Shown here: piece by piece, positions 21,441-34,007 of the stretch
How the letters are laid out: each line of letters begins with the position of its first letter
Position numbering within the stretch: position 1 is the stretch's first letter
NCBI GenBank assembly: GCA_947579665.1
Contig: OX388347.1
Span: 27,086,562-27,150,561 of the forward strand
Reading direction: 5' to 3'
From: Sympetrum striolatum
Taxonomy: Eukaryota > Arthropoda > Insecta > Odonata > Libellulidae
DNA length: 64,000 nucleotides
Made by a program: the position numbers and the translations under genes
Notes under the pieces: model-generated
Told to the model about the DNA's origin: nothing
Database searches by the model: none
The model's input: the letters and a program-made list of their open reading frames with translations, nothing else

Positions 21441-24400
21441 TTGTCTCCCACCCTCTTCATGCACTGCCAGCGGTAATGAAATTTGCCCTGTTTGCCTTTC
21501 CATTATCTGCATGTCCATCTGGGCGTGGAGCTAGTGATTTCAGCGATTTCTAGTTGGAACTTGTTTTAATGACTTCCCACGTGTAACCTTGAGTAGAATA
21601 GTCATTGCGGTAAAAAGCTAGGTTATCAAATCAAACCTCTTATGATGTCTAAAAAATATATGAAAATATCCATCGTCAACTTTATTATCTATTGATACAT
21701 CAAAAATAGTTTATAATATAAATGAGAGGAAAAAATTTCATTGCTTTGAAAACTGTATCTTTAAATCAAAATGTATGTATTCTGCCAGAACGGAATGCGG
21801 AACGAGGTCCATGCCACATGATTTTTAGTTTATCGATTACTGATACGCAGAAAAAAATCTTGAATCGATCTATCCTAACATTAATTACCTAATCTTCCTC
21901 GCAGTAAAAGAACGCGTTATAAAACAAAGATGACGCATAATGTCGGCTACATACTGTGAGAACGTACTTTCTCTGAAGTTAGTAAGTATAGCTGAGTTTA
22001 ATATTCTATCTTCTAAAGATTCCCATCCTACGACCTGAAGAAAAAAGATAAGTAAAACGGTAATGGATTACATTTGGGAATTCGTAAAATAAGTAATTTA
22101 GTGATCGCATGTTAATTTCCTTAAATTTAATAGTCTTGGAAAATTAAAGTGTACTCTTTTTCTGTTATAAACAAAGATCGAGTATTCAATTAATCTCATA
22201 CAGTCCAACGTCGTTTTTAACGAGGTTTCACAGCATTCATACTAAATCTATGAAGTGATATTTTATGGCAGTTATTTATGTTAGTACCAAATATTGAGTT
22301 TTCAATGATGGCTGTCTGAGTAAACCCGAGACTTCTCATTGAAAATTTCAATGTGCAACATTTGATATCTTAGATAATGTAGGTAACGATATTAATTGCT
22401 CTACTAATTATTATCGCTCACTGACCCATGCTAAAGGCAAGCTAGCTAGGTGCATATGCAGATGGACTCAGAGAGATTAAAAACAAATCATAGGCGATGA
22501 AATAAAGCATTAATTTAAAGATTTTTTAAATTTAGAAATCGCAGAAATAACCTAACTCTATTTTATGGTATTCTAGTAGGTCTTCCATTAGTCTTTTTGT
22601 TTTTGGTAAATTTTCTTTTCGCTCAGAAAATTTCCATTTTAGACTTATCTTTGCGACTCCTCGAATCGCATAATTTACTCTTCCTTATTTTATTTCCCGA
22701 GAATTGTCAACTTTGGAAGCCGAATGTAGGTCAGATTCTCACTTCCGTGTTAAACGATTCGTTTTGCATATTGAATTCCTAATATTTTTCTCCGTCTCGC
22801 ACAATTTCCCAGTGGCACAGATGATTTATCAGCAACCCATTCACGCCAGTTTTCCGTGAAAATGTCGTGATTGTCGGTGCACTTTATCAATCGAGGAGCT
22901 GGTGAAAAGCGAAACTCAATTTCCTCGTTTGCTGGAGAGGTCGATGGCATGGTCTGCTACACTCGACCACGCTCACTTGGCAATTTCATTATCTATCGAC
23001 AGACCCCGCCCGCGATACCCAGCCGATATCGGAACTGAGACTTTTTTTTTACCGATAAGAGCGTAATGTTCCCCTCGGAAGGAAATGACTTCCTGATGAA
23101 CTAAATATTGGAAATAAAAGTGGCACACTTCCGCCTTCTTCCAATTGAAAGTAAATTTTTCCTTCGAGCTTTACTTTCATTTCCCTTTGTGCACGTGTTG
23201 ACAAAGAAGGTCAACTATTGATTAAATAGTTTGGAGCAAGTCAAGGATAATAATGATAGTACTACTGATTGCAATTCTCCCTTTCTCGGAAATATTTCAT
23301 TGATACTTTGAAGTTATACTAGTTTATATTGGAAGAGCTTATTTAAATAAAACGGGTGAAATTTCAGTTTATTTTACGTAATATTCAACCATTGATTTGT
23401 TTTTATTCTTTACAAAAAACATTATTCAATGAATTTAGATACTCCATGGCTATATGACAATTAATTCATGTTAAAATTTATTTCTATGCTATTGTCTCTT
23501 TAAAGATATCGAACATCTCTATCGCATTGTTTGGAACTGTTCAACTTCTTATTCTTTAACTGTTGTTTTTTGATTATTGACGTATAGAATTGCAATGTTC
23601 TCAATTAAGATGATTATATCGTTTCAGTTATTACTGAATATTTTACTTGCGAAATATCAACCTCTATGTAATGGAAATTTAATTGAGATGAATGTATGGA
23701 CACATCTATTACAGGATGAGAACACAAAAATCCTTCTTTCTTATGTTTTCCTTTGATTTATGTGGCTTTTCGTGATTCATCTAATAGAGCACAGATGTAT
23801 TTTCTGTTTAGTATTCATTCCGTTCTAGACAAAACGAAAGCAGAGAAAGAGCTACTGTAATTGTGTGACTCATATGACTAGCAATTTCTATTCTGTCGCA
23901 TAAGCAATCCTCTTTTGCCGCAGAAGTTCTTTGTATTATATAAAAACAGCCGCAAAGTCGTTCGTGGGAATTAATTGTGGTTAATAAATGTCGTACGGTG
24001 CCTGCGTGCCTTTGAAGACACGCGCAATTTCCAAACGTCGTGAGATGTGGTCACACCATGCCGAGAAGGATAAATCGTACGATTCCAAGGGGAATGTAAC
24101 AAAAATTTAGTTGGTTCGAAGAACGATTGAAGCCAAAAATAGAAACAGTTTTCAATACTTTCGGGATAATAGTTATTTAAATCACATAGAAGACGCTATT
24201 TTCCGGTTGAACTATTAACATCATGAAAGTAAAAATTCCGGATCGCTCGATTTATACTTAAGCTTCTGTAAACATTTTAAAGCTTGATAAATAATGCGCT
24301 ATACGATCTTTAGAATGTAGTATCCTAAGAAGAACTTTATATCTGTAAGTATACCGATTATTCTAATGGAACAATTTTCTTCGAATATGTAACACATGCA

Positions 24401-25730
24401 ATATGCTTTTTATGTCAGGAATTTCAGATGTTAGCTAAAATACGTTTATCCCATTTATTTTTATTTTTTAGAAATTAATGCATTAGTTGTCTATCAATGG
24501 AAAGATTATTTTTTTAAGTATAAATAACAGCTGTAATTCTTGTATCATGTTTTCTTTGGTCTCCGTAAAGATCCAGCTAGATTCAAAATTATATTGATAA
24601 TCGAAATTATATCAATTATTTTTTATAATTTAACTTATTTTTTCTAAATATCATGCTATTTTCAATTGTTTTGATTATTTACAACGTGGTTCTTCGTAAT
24701 ATCTTCGTGGATTTATTTGGAGAATTAGTCCACAAACGAATTTAGAGATCAAATATGCAACTGAATTTTCCACAAAGTAAATTTAGTCATTAATAGCCAC
24801 TACCTCGCTAACTTTGGATAACTTATGGTATTCTTTCACTACTAAACCAGAAGCATATTATTTTGATTACTATTTACTAACCTGAGTTTACTCTATTTTC
24901 CACCCCCAAGACATATAATTCTATTACAGGCATTTGTTTAGGAGACCATATGAAAATGAATTCCACGATATTTTCATGGAAAGCCCCAGTATCACGTTTT
25001 TTAATATTTTTTACACATAATTTCGGGAAAAATTTCTTTTTCATCTTTTGAATTATGGTGCCCAAACCCGATGAAAAACTGTTAGGCTCAATTCCACAAA
25101 TACCATCCAGAATTTCCAGCGAATCATTAGCTCAATAAATAAAAGATTTTCTGCTTTTGTTCGAGTCACGTGAGTATCCTCCACAGTTGGAACATTTTAA
25201 AGAATTGCGTTCTCATCCTAGTTGAATGTTAGAGGACAGTTATGGGTGTGCGAGATTTCTCCTCCACGCAACTTCGAAAGCTTCATTCGTCATTTCATCT
25301 CTGATTCATTCGTTTCCATTAAAAAACGACGATGTTCATAACCGTCATTAATGTCGCCTTCATGTCCCCACGCCCTTCCTAAGCGATGCAATTTCCTTTT
25401 CCATAACGAACTTGACAACCCTTTTTCCTATCCCTCTTAGCACGGCCACCTACGTGCTTAATTTGACACCAAATTTACCATCGTCATTACGGGCATTGTG
25501 TGTGAGAGAGCGCCTTTAACGCATCCTGGAGAGGATGTACCGAGGAGGGTTGTTTGGCGGTACACAGCGGTGGCTGGTGATGCACGAGCTCCACTGCAAT
25601 TACGTCGGCATCACATACAATTTCCCTCGTGATTGTGCCCCGCCATGCGAGTATATGGAGTGGTCTCGTCCATTGTGAATGAGCAAAGTGCTACCGCATT
25701 TCTGGCTCGAGAATAAAGATCTCTTCCCAA
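21441..25730. other. Non-coding region with GC-richer patches
   Basis: Mostly AT-rich. GC-richer patches lie at 22730-23230 and 25260-25700. A near-palindromic AGTCACGTGAGT E-box lies at 25164-25175. No gene, tandem repeat or RNA was recognised. Confidence 0.4.
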
Positions 25731-26690
25731 TTTATTTATTTATTTATTTATTCAAATCTCACATACAGCATAACAATGCCAATATAAAGTGAAATATAAA
25801 AATATAAATACAGTAAAGTAATAAACATAAATAGTTAAAAAGTGAAAAAATATAGAGAAAAAGAAAACAAACATAAAGGTAGATTTTACAATTATATGGA
25901 TCTGGTGTGTGGTAAGCTCAGGTTCAAAAATTTCCGTTTAGATAGGGAGATAGGATAGAAGGAGGAATTGAGTTCATTAGAGAAGGAAGACGAAAGAAAA
26001 GGGAGCGCTTGATAAGTGAAAGTCTAGAAGTAGTATAGTGAAGTAATGATGTCAAACGGATAGATCTCTTTGGAACACGATAATTGATAAGTAAAGTTAA
26101 GGGAGGACAGTCAGAAAGGGAGTTCAGCAGTGAATGTAAGAAGGATAAATCATCTTTTGATCTAGTGACAGAAAGAGATTTCAAGGATAGTGAAGATAAG
26201 ATAGAATTTTTAGAGGCTTGACGGAAGGAAAGGAACTCTGGCTTTTACAATTCTGAGAGAGAAGTTAGTAATTCTGTCTAATGAGGAAAGATGAGTTGGA
26301 AAGGACATAGACCAGATGGGGGAGCAATAAGATACAGTAGGAAGGATGAACGAGGAAAAGTATAGGGAAAGAGCCTTTGATATCGGTGAAACGATAAAGT
26401 AGGCCTAGGAGAGACATCGCACGATTTTTATTTTTGTAACATGTTCAGAATATGTTAATTTATTGTCAGTTATAACACCCAGATCCTTTTGTTGCATTAC
26501 TCTTGGAAGAATGACTTCGTTTAACTTATAATTATATTCAATCGGTTTTTTTTAACCCTATAGACGTAAAATGGCATTAATTAATGTTTAAATTTAATTT
26601 CCAGTCACCGCACCACTGGGTTATTTTATTTAACGTTCTTTGTATTTTACATTCAATTATACCTTTATTCAGTTGCTAACTACAGGTGAT
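25731..26690 (-). mobile_element. Degraded non-LTR retrotransposon, 5' truncated
   Basis: A (TTTA)n run at 25731-25752 marks the 3' tail of an element lying on the minus strand. Upstream on that strand come a T-rich 3' UTR and then remnants of the reverse transcriptase C-terminal region (see the pseudogene entry). The copy lacks the catalytic YADD segment and everything 5' of it, as expected from incomplete reverse transcription. Stops and frameshifts show it is dead. The motif order fits the Jockey/CR1 group; the exact clade is not determined. Confidence 0.8.
25924..26665 (-). pseudogene. Reverse transcriptase C-terminal remnant
   Basis: On the minus strand, from the 5' side: IECKIQRTLNKITQWCGDWK, then LNLN (plus-strand about 26590-26652), then after a frame break KDLGVITDNKLTYSEHVT (KDLGV at 26474-26488), an FILPTVSYCSPSG-like piece, and a final open frame (25924-26184) ending with KRSLFFRLPSLMNSIPPSIL and a stop. 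The W-C-x-x-W-x-L-x-L-N, KDLGV and R-S-x-F-F-x-R-x-P-x-L-x-N-x-x-P motifs in that order are characteristic of the thumb and C-terminal region of Jockey/CR1-type LINE reverse transcriptases. At least two frameshifts and several in-frame stops are present. Confidence 0.8.
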
Positions 26691-28651
26691 GAGGTAACAA
26701 AGGAATTACCAAGTGTCTGGCTCATCTAGCTTTCAGTATGTACTGAGAATTTCTCTATTGGAAAAAGTTAAGATGTAGGTTGGAAAATGAAGGAAGTGCT
26801 ATGCTGAGAGGATCGGTTGCATCTCAGACATTGAAAGTCAGTTAAAGATGAAAAATTGGTCTCCGAAGCAAATTTAAGAGTATTTAAGCAGTAAAAACGT
26901 CGAATAAATGGTACAATATGTGGTAAATGAAATTAGCTTAAACGTCGTCCGCCAAAAAATATAAAATGGTATAAATATATATTTCCTATTGCAAAACTCA
27001 TTTAATCTCATCTTTGGATGATAAAATATCCTCTGAATATTTAAATTTACATTAATACAACACGAGCTTCCATAACTATTTTCATAAGAGAAATCATCAG
27101 TTGTCTTTCATTAAACTAGAGATATTTATTTTTCATGTTATGGAAGTTTAATCGTCAACATTTGATGGAGATGGAGTTTATACTTTTCGTGAATTGATAA
27201 CTATAAAGAACCTTCCTCAATATTATTAAGTAACTAAAATTGTTTATCGCTGCACTTAACACTCTTTATTGTGTTTTTTCTTTGAATGTTTATTCCAAAT
27301 TATATATAATCATAATACTTTTCCTTCAAACTCAACTTGAGATATAAAATCATTTCTTTGATGTGACTCGGGTTAGTTTATAATTAATGAAAATGAATCA
27401 GAAAAAGCATAAGTAATACTAAATAAATACCATATGTACAGTGCAAGAGTAGCATAGTCTTACCAGCACAAGTATAGCACAAAAATATGTTTTACATGTA
27501 CTTTACAGAAATATGCAATGCAGAAATGACATGCGCTTGTAATACAGTGAACAACTTTCGTACCATATTTCATCATACCATACCTTTAAGTTTGAAAAAT
27601 CAAGAGATACGTCCTCTCTCTGAAAACAAAAATTTAAAACCATGATAGGCACAATTAAGCGCAATTAAAAGTAATGACAAAGTAAAATCCTTTGCCTTGT
27701 ACATTCGAAAGTAGCGAGAATGCGATTTAACTTCAATTGCAGCACCTCGGTAAAAGTCTTTGAGGGTCTGTCCCCTGTAATTTTAATGAAAGTACTTTTA
27801 ATTGCTTTAGAAGCACGCTGCCAACGCCTTTCACAAACCAGGTGAGCCTTAAAATTATAGCTGTTCGCAGAACTTTTCGAGTCCCTTAAACTCAGTCACG
27901 CGGTGAAATTCATGCGGCGATAATGGTTGAATAAGCGACGATGTCACTTTTAATAACCGAAGTAACTAGGAACAGGAAAGCTGCTGCAAGCTAGATTTAC
28001 CTTTGGAATTCGTTTTGAGTGACAAATTGAAAAGCCAGCCTCTACTTTACTAACCGTTTCCCTTTTAGTCCTCAGAAATAACTGGGTTAGATGTAAATTC
28101 AGCATTGAATTAAAAGGTACTGTGTCTTAGAGAAATGAAAATTTTCACCATTAAGTGTAGCAGTTTGTAACATTTTTTTCCAGTTCTGCATATTTTTTTT
28201 CGTAATGCAGGAGCACCTTTCGTCTCGATCGGAACCATATCTCTTCCATCTTTGCTTTATTTTTAGGTGGTTATTAAGAGAATCGGTTGATCATTTTCTT
28301 CCGTGGCTCTTATCTCCCCCCGCAGCGAAAGGAGTAATCCTAAAAATATTCCCTCGATCAAGAACGATTGTGATATTTATATGACGACAGAGAATATCGT
28401 CATTATAAGTTGCCCCTCGTAAAATGCACCGTTTTGGCGAAAGCTCATCGATCACTGCTTTTATCCGACATTTATAAGACTAATTTGTAGATAATATATC
28501 GGGTACCCTTATTTTTGGAGATGTCAACTAATTAAAAGTTTAATGCCAAGGATACTGGATATTAGCCGCCAATATCTACATCTAACCTTCATCCAACCAC
28601 GGGATCAGATTTTATAACTCAAGATGAAGGGAAAGTTTCCTTATAGTTTGC
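26691..28651. other. Non-coding AT-rich region, nothing recognised
   Basis: No convincing open frame or repeat. Confidence 0.5.
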
Positions 28652-28731
28652 TTTATCTTGAATCATGGTGACTCCTAGGAATATTGTTTTGATCAGTGGT
28701 TTATCTTGAATCATGGTGACTCCTAGGAATA
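28652..28731 (+). repeat. Two identical 32-base direct repeats, 48-base period
   Basis: A 32-base segment starting TTTATCTTGAATCATGGTGA and ending CTCCTAGGAATA is present at 28652-28683 and again at 28700-28731 with no mismatch. The 16-base spacer differs from what follows the second copy. Exact identity in otherwise ordinary AT-rich DNA suggests a recent local duplication. Confidence 0.85.
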
Positions 28732-29023
28732 CAATTTTCCTCAGTTTTCTGCGTACTAAGAAAATAAAGGTAACCAAGAATGTAATCATGAATTACGACA
28801 TAATCAAAGCTCAAAGTTTAAGACTCAAATCTTTCTGAATGTGTTTTTAAGATATATGAAGTATTTTCAATAGCTTATGCTTGGTGTTCAAGCTCATGCA
28901 AAATCCTTGCTATTTTGTTAAAGAATCTTACCTGGTTTTGATTAACTACCACGGATACAGAATTCATATTGTTCTTCTTTATATAATTAATATGTTCTAT
29001 CCTCACTTCGTTGAATTCAGTAT
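28732..29023. other. Non-coding spacer, nothing recognised
   Basis: AT-rich; a minus-strand 60-codon frame that overlaps the edge of the foldback repeat has no recognisable domain. Confidence 0.5.
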
Positions 29024-29200
29024 AAACCATCGTAATTAAACACTTAGTAACTTCCACAATTTTATTTCAAACGACCGGTTTCGTCAACGAGTTGACATCT
29101 TCAGGTGTCAACTCGTCACCTGAAGATGTCAACTCGTTGACAAAACCGGTCGTTTGAAATAAAACTGTGGAAGTTACTAAGTGTTTAATTACGATGGTTT
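29024..29200. repeat. 84-base near-perfect foldback with hammerhead-like modules
   Basis: Arms 29024-29107 and 29117-29200 are inverted copies differing at two of 84 positions, around a 9-base loop. Each arm, read outward, contains CTGAAGAT, then GTCAAC-TC-GTTGAC (a 6-base stem with a two-base loop), then GAAACCGGTC in the left arm (plus-strand 29073-29104) or AAAACCGGTC in the right arm (29120-29151), followed by GTTTGAAATAAAA and TGTGGAAGTTACTAAGTG. The CUGANGA-stem-GAAAC order is that of the hammerhead ribozyme core known from Penelope-like elements, but an extra U after CUGAAGA (or a missing G before AAAC) departs from the consensus. It is most likely an inverted pair of retroelement-derived ends. 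Confidence 0.85.
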
Positions 29201-29226
29201 GTTCTTCCTTATTATACGTTTTATAG

Positions 29227-29285
29227 TCTGTTTAATTTCCTGTTATTACATTTTTCTCTGTTTAAATTTCTGTTATTAATTTTTA
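29227..29285 (+). repeat. Two diverged 29-base tandem copies
   Basis: TCTGTTTAATTTCCTGTTAT and following bases at 29227-29255 recur at 29257-29285 as TCTGTTTAAATTTCTGTTAT, with a few mismatches. It lies directly between the large foldback and the next hairpin. Confidence 0.6.
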
Positions 29286-29335
29286 CTCTACATTACGCGA
29301 TACCTGTGCTCAGGTATCGCGTAATGTAAGAGTAA
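29283..29335. repeat. Hairpin with 17-base perfect arms
   Basis: ACATTACGCGATACCTG at 29290-29306 and its exact reverse complement at 29311-29327 flank a TGCT loop. TTACTCT on the left (29283-29289) and AGAGTAA on the right (29329-29335) extend the stem across a one-base bulge. No function is evident; it may be a miniature foldback. Confidence 0.8.
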
Positions 29336-30586
29336 TTTGTTATTATTTATATCAGAAGGAACTACGTCATCAAATGCTACTTAATTCAAATTATGAAAAG
29401 AATGGAATTGAATAGTGTTTTAATGATTATGAATCATTTTGTGGTGTCTACATGCATATTAACTCCTTGCTAGATTCGATAGCCCTATGATCAATTGTTA
29501 TTTAAAACACTTTGAGATCATATTTTCGAATTCAATTTGGTTTGGATCTAATGAAAATAGTGAATCATAATATCATTTGATTAATAGCAGTAGTTCAAAT
29601 TAGTTTCTGCAAAATGTTTCTCCTCTCCTCTTCCTCCTTTTAATGAGAAACTATCAATCATATGTTATATTTTTTATTTTTATGAAGCAAACAAACTTTC
29701 TGGCTTGGTGGAAACAGTAGAAAGAATTCAAATAAACTTTATTCTTAAGATTGCCCAGATTTTTCCAAAAAACGGGAGGAAAAATATTCCGTTAATTTGT
29801 CTCTCTCATCAACTAGGAACTTTGATTCGAAAAAAGCTTAACAAAAATCTAATAAAATTCTATTAATAATTTTATCTGACTATTTATCTGAGTCATACTA
29901 GTTTAAACGCGTCTATAAATGGTTGACATCTCATTTAATTCACTGTGCCGTACTGAGAGAGAGACAATAGAGTGTTTTCCCAGTGAATTCCTCCTGAAAG
30001 CTTATTTTTTGTTAAATTACATATTTTTGGTGAACAAACAACGCTAAGCAATTCATTTTCTCAATCTACGAATAAAAATTAGAAATAAATAAATTTAATG
30101 TTATCAAGCGTATTCTAGTGGTTATCCATTTTAACACGTGAATCTGTAAACACTAGTCGAACAATTCGTCCATTTTTTGTTTTATTGAAGTTAAATTCGA
30201 TTCGTAAAAGATGTTGGATATACATTTTAATTTTCACTCTATAATTAATATGATTCGGTTCGAGGTCAACTAATACCTTCTTAATGCTATGAAATTTAAC
30301 GAACAAACCAACAGAATCGTTTTAAGTCAACCCAGTTTCGTCCATCGTATGTAATTGAAGCCAAAAGCCAAAACAAAATATATTTGTGGAACCAACCAAG
30401 ATATTCTGTTTCATTTCCTTATTTTCCTGCTCACCCATACTAAAATGACTGCACTTCATCAAATTCAAGTGAGATAATTATATCAATCAATAAAGGTTTA
30501 TTTTAGATAGTAAAACTTTTTTAGCTAAGACTAGGTAATCTCCTCTTGTAATTGTTCTGAAATACGTAGAAGTAAATTTTAAAAAA
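29336..30586. other. Non-coding AT-rich region, nothing recognised
   Basis: No convincing gene or repeat. Confidence 0.5.
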
Positions 30587-30637
30587 CGTTTCGTGATATA
30601 TCTGGGTGAATTGTATTCGCCTTTGACATCATCAGGG
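30587..30637 (-). repeat. Possible decayed CTGATGA ... CACGAAACG module
   Basis: The minus strand reads CCCTGATGATGTC at one end and ATATATCACGAAACG at the other, the same box order as the modules at 5.7, 29.1 and 34.0 kb. The pairing between the boxes is weak and there is no inverted partner nearby, so the match could be chance. Confidence 0.2.
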
Positions 30638-31254
30638 TAGTTAATGAGTATGATATTTCTAACTCTTCTTGTAGAAGTCGATACTTCGAATTTCACCAAT
30701 TATAATAATGTTTTAGCGAATTTAGTCAATATTCTTTACGTTTTATTACTAGATAATTTTTCTAAAGGTCGAAAATCTTCAAAATGCTTCTCGTGTTGAA
30801 TTTTTATCTGTTGATATCAGCTATCCTTATGATCTCTTTACCCATTTCTCTCATGTATGGTATTTAAATTAGTCGTTTGTGTTTTGTATCGTGATTTGTT
30901 ATTTAACTGTGAGATAACTAACAAGTTATATATGATGTTATGTTCATATCTGTGATCGCATCCATTTAATTTAATTTTATGTTCAAAAGTGTGTAAATGA
31001 TAGATGAATTACTCTCATCCAAAACTGCGTAACTTTTTAACTACGTTACAATTATTTTATCAATCTGAATTATCAGCAGAAATCACTCCGAATAGGAAAT
31101 TCTCATCAACGTGAATAAATACGTATTTATTTCTCCTTTATTTTCTTTTCGGATGAAACTAAACTATACTTGGCCAATTGACTATCACACTATCACAATT
31201 GACAATCACAGAGCTAGAATTATCTTATATTAGTCCAGTTTCGGTCAATTTAGA
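30638..31254. other. Non-coding AT-rich spacer, nothing recognised
   Basis: A minus-strand 70-codon frame (30487-30699) overlaps the start; no recognisable domain. Confidence 0.5.
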
Positions 31255-31680
31255 GCAATCAAACATCCCTCCATTTATAGTCGGCAGACGTAGTTGACGT
31301 CTCGGTTTGCAGAGGGCGGACCGAGCGCCCTTGGACGATTTTCGCACGAGATCTCCTCGAGGACAGAAAAGTGCCGCCACGAGCGGCGCTTTGCGCGATC
31401 TCTTGATGTCTTTGCCGACACCCGAGCAGTCTCGAGGCAGCTGCTGCCGCGCTCGACCGAAGGCCAGAGTTCTGATGTTTTTTCTGCTTTTTCCGATTCA
31501 CGTGTCGTCATTGCGTTATCCAAGGCATCAGCGCTCTTCCGCCGATTACGAATGCACGGATGTCGTGTTCTCTCTATCGCTAATGGGCGAAGAAATTTCG
31601 GCTGGACTGTGTGGCTATCGGCACGTCTTCATTTAGAAGTAGCTTCAGCCTCTTCACGAAGCCGAATCGGGTAATATAGA
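31255..31680. other. GC-rich CpG block, open in several frames
   Basis: A sharp GC rise with many CpG sites. Four overlapping open frames of 80-126 codons on both strands all look like stop-codon depletion rather than selection; none has a recognisable domain. A TATAAATGG on the minus strand (about 31270-31278) at the left edge could be a core promoter element facing left, but no downstream gene is visible. A regulatory block is the more cautious reading. Confidence 0.3.
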
Positions 31681-34007
31681 TGCGGAGGATTGCAATAACC
31701 CGAATTTCAATGCGTCTGAAGAATGCTTTCTGTGGTACTTACCCAGGAAAGAATTATATCGCCCTCAGATTTTCATTATTCCTTAAAATTATAATTCCTC
31801 ATACGTCCCAAAACAAACATAACCTTGCAACTATTTCAGGTCTATTTGAACAATGGTTAATGATCAATGAATGATTTATATTTTTTTGGGTTCTCTTTTT
31901 TTTCCTATCTCAATTTCCTAGTTTCCGTTTTTATCTATATATATATTTGGAATTTTCTAATAACCACTTTTTCCTGTGAATTCAATGCGTCACTTTTGGC
32001 GGATGCGATATAAGCTGGTCTAATTTAGAACATCCACTCATATGACAGTATAAATGATAAGAATTGAAATTAAAGGAAAATGAGAAGTTTCCTGGAAGAA
32101 AATTTGAGCTGGTACACAAGTATAAATTTTCATTAACTTATAAGAAAGAACAAGACCTAGCATTTACACTCGATAAAAACCCCTTCTAATGCCGTTCTTT
32201 AAAAGCCTTTTCATAATTCAATTTTTATTCTTTCATTTATTAATTTTTATTGTATCACATGTGACTGGAGTCTTTTATAATCTATTTTCGATACATAAAT
32301 CATAATAAATTATCATGGTGAACCTTTAGTTAGGTTTTCATTGGTGTGGTATGACTTGCACTTTCAATCCTGCTAAAGCAATCTCTATGTATCGGCTATT
32401 CTATTGATCTCATTACCTGTTACTCGAATAAAGAATCCTTTAGGTTCAGGTAATGTGATTTTTATTGATTTCTTATTGTGGTCTGGTTGATTAGTAGACC
32501 ATCATGACTTGCTACTCTCATAATTCTTTGATGATATTGATGTAATTAAAATTACTAATTCATAGAGAAAAATATTTAAGTAAAAACCTCATTCAATGTC
32601 GAAAATGTCAAGCATTTCTGCAGTACACATAAATTATGGACCTTTAACATCTTTTCCTAAAAGAATAAAATTTTACTAGATAGAATAGTTTCTTAATTCG
32701 ACAATTTTAAGCATCGACGGTATATTCGTAGAATCCCTTCAACTTTTACATTCTCATATCACTCTCAAGTCATATCTTGGTAAATCTTAACATTTAATCT
32801 CAGAAATCTACCTGATTCGAATCAGTTTCCTATTAGTTGATAACCAACATCTATGGTGTACTGCGGTGATTGATAACTCTAAATAATAAAAAAATGATGA
32901 AGCTATTTAAGACTAAGATTATTTTAACGATTTGAAACTATTTCACTTCACGAGGTTCATGGAAGCGTTTTATCTCTCAAAAATTCAATTTCTCTAGCGC
33001 ACTCATGTTTCTTCCCAGTGCATGAACTTTCCTTGACACATTTAATCTATAACTCCAGCTTCTGAGTTACGCTACCGTGTTTCGCGGAAAAGAATGAAAT
33101 TTAAGGGTCTTGTAAAGAGCGTTTTTCACGCGATCCGCCTTATGCGCGGTTTCGGCGGCGTTACCTTGAATTTTTTTAAGTAGGACACTTCCGACGTAAA
33201 TAAGTAGGCCACCATTTTAAGACATGCATTGATCATAACACGCCAAAGTATATCTGCCACTGCAATGTTTAAGCATATCCATGCGTAAATGTTTTCGGAA
33301 AACATAGCGTTCGTCGTCATCAATATTTGGCACACTGACTTTCAAGTGTGATGTTAAAGTATATCAAAGGATGGGGACATGGAGGAACTCGTTAAACTTA
33401 TGAGCACTTCTCAGGGAAACCTCTTTGATCGATCGGTAGGTAGGATAAGTTCCAAGAAAAACAGCAATTACGGTGAAAGAATATCTTTGCCTCTGAAAGA
33501 CGGTCATAAATAAGTTGACGGAATGTGTTGAAAAATGGTCCGCAGCAAGGACTGTGACGTCAGACGAAAACCGAAAATTCTCTTAAAGTTTTAACGGAGG
33601 GACTTTACAAGAGTAATTGATTCCATGCTTCGAGAACTTTTTTAAGTGCTCTCCTTCGTTCCGTCTTTAATCACCTCAAGAAACAAAGTAAAAATCTCTT
33701 TCATGTTCAATTTCAAATTTACTTTAAAGTTTTTCGATAAACATCAATGTTTGCGAATGGCATAGTTTCATGAATTCGGAAAAGACCGACTCAAGTATAA
33801 TTTTGCGCCGATTTCGTCAACCTTCGAGTTTTATGGAACAACATGATGTGGATGAAAAATTTAGTTATTTAATCGTGTCCCTTACATCGCTATTTATAAT
33901 CATTGGACTGACCCACTATTGTGTTAATTAATTATTTCATAAATAAAAAAACTAGAAAATTGTATGTACTTTCTTCGCAAGGAATTTTTGTATAACATAT
34001 AAAAGGA
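31681..34007. other. Non-coding region, nothing recognised
   Basis: Mainly AT-rich, with a GC-richer patch near 33000-33330. A short inverted pair CATTACCTG / CAGGTAATG occurs near 32413 and 32449. No gene seen. Confidence 0.45.

Noticed and set aside
29024..29200. Calling an active hammerhead ribozyme
   Set aside because: The core has an extra base or lacks the conserved G before AAA, and the stem I and III partners in the required order were not established.
31259..31674. Four overlapping open frames of 80-126 codons on both strands
   Set aside because: The block is GC-rich, so stop codons are rare in every frame; none of the peptides has a recognisable domain or a preferred frame.
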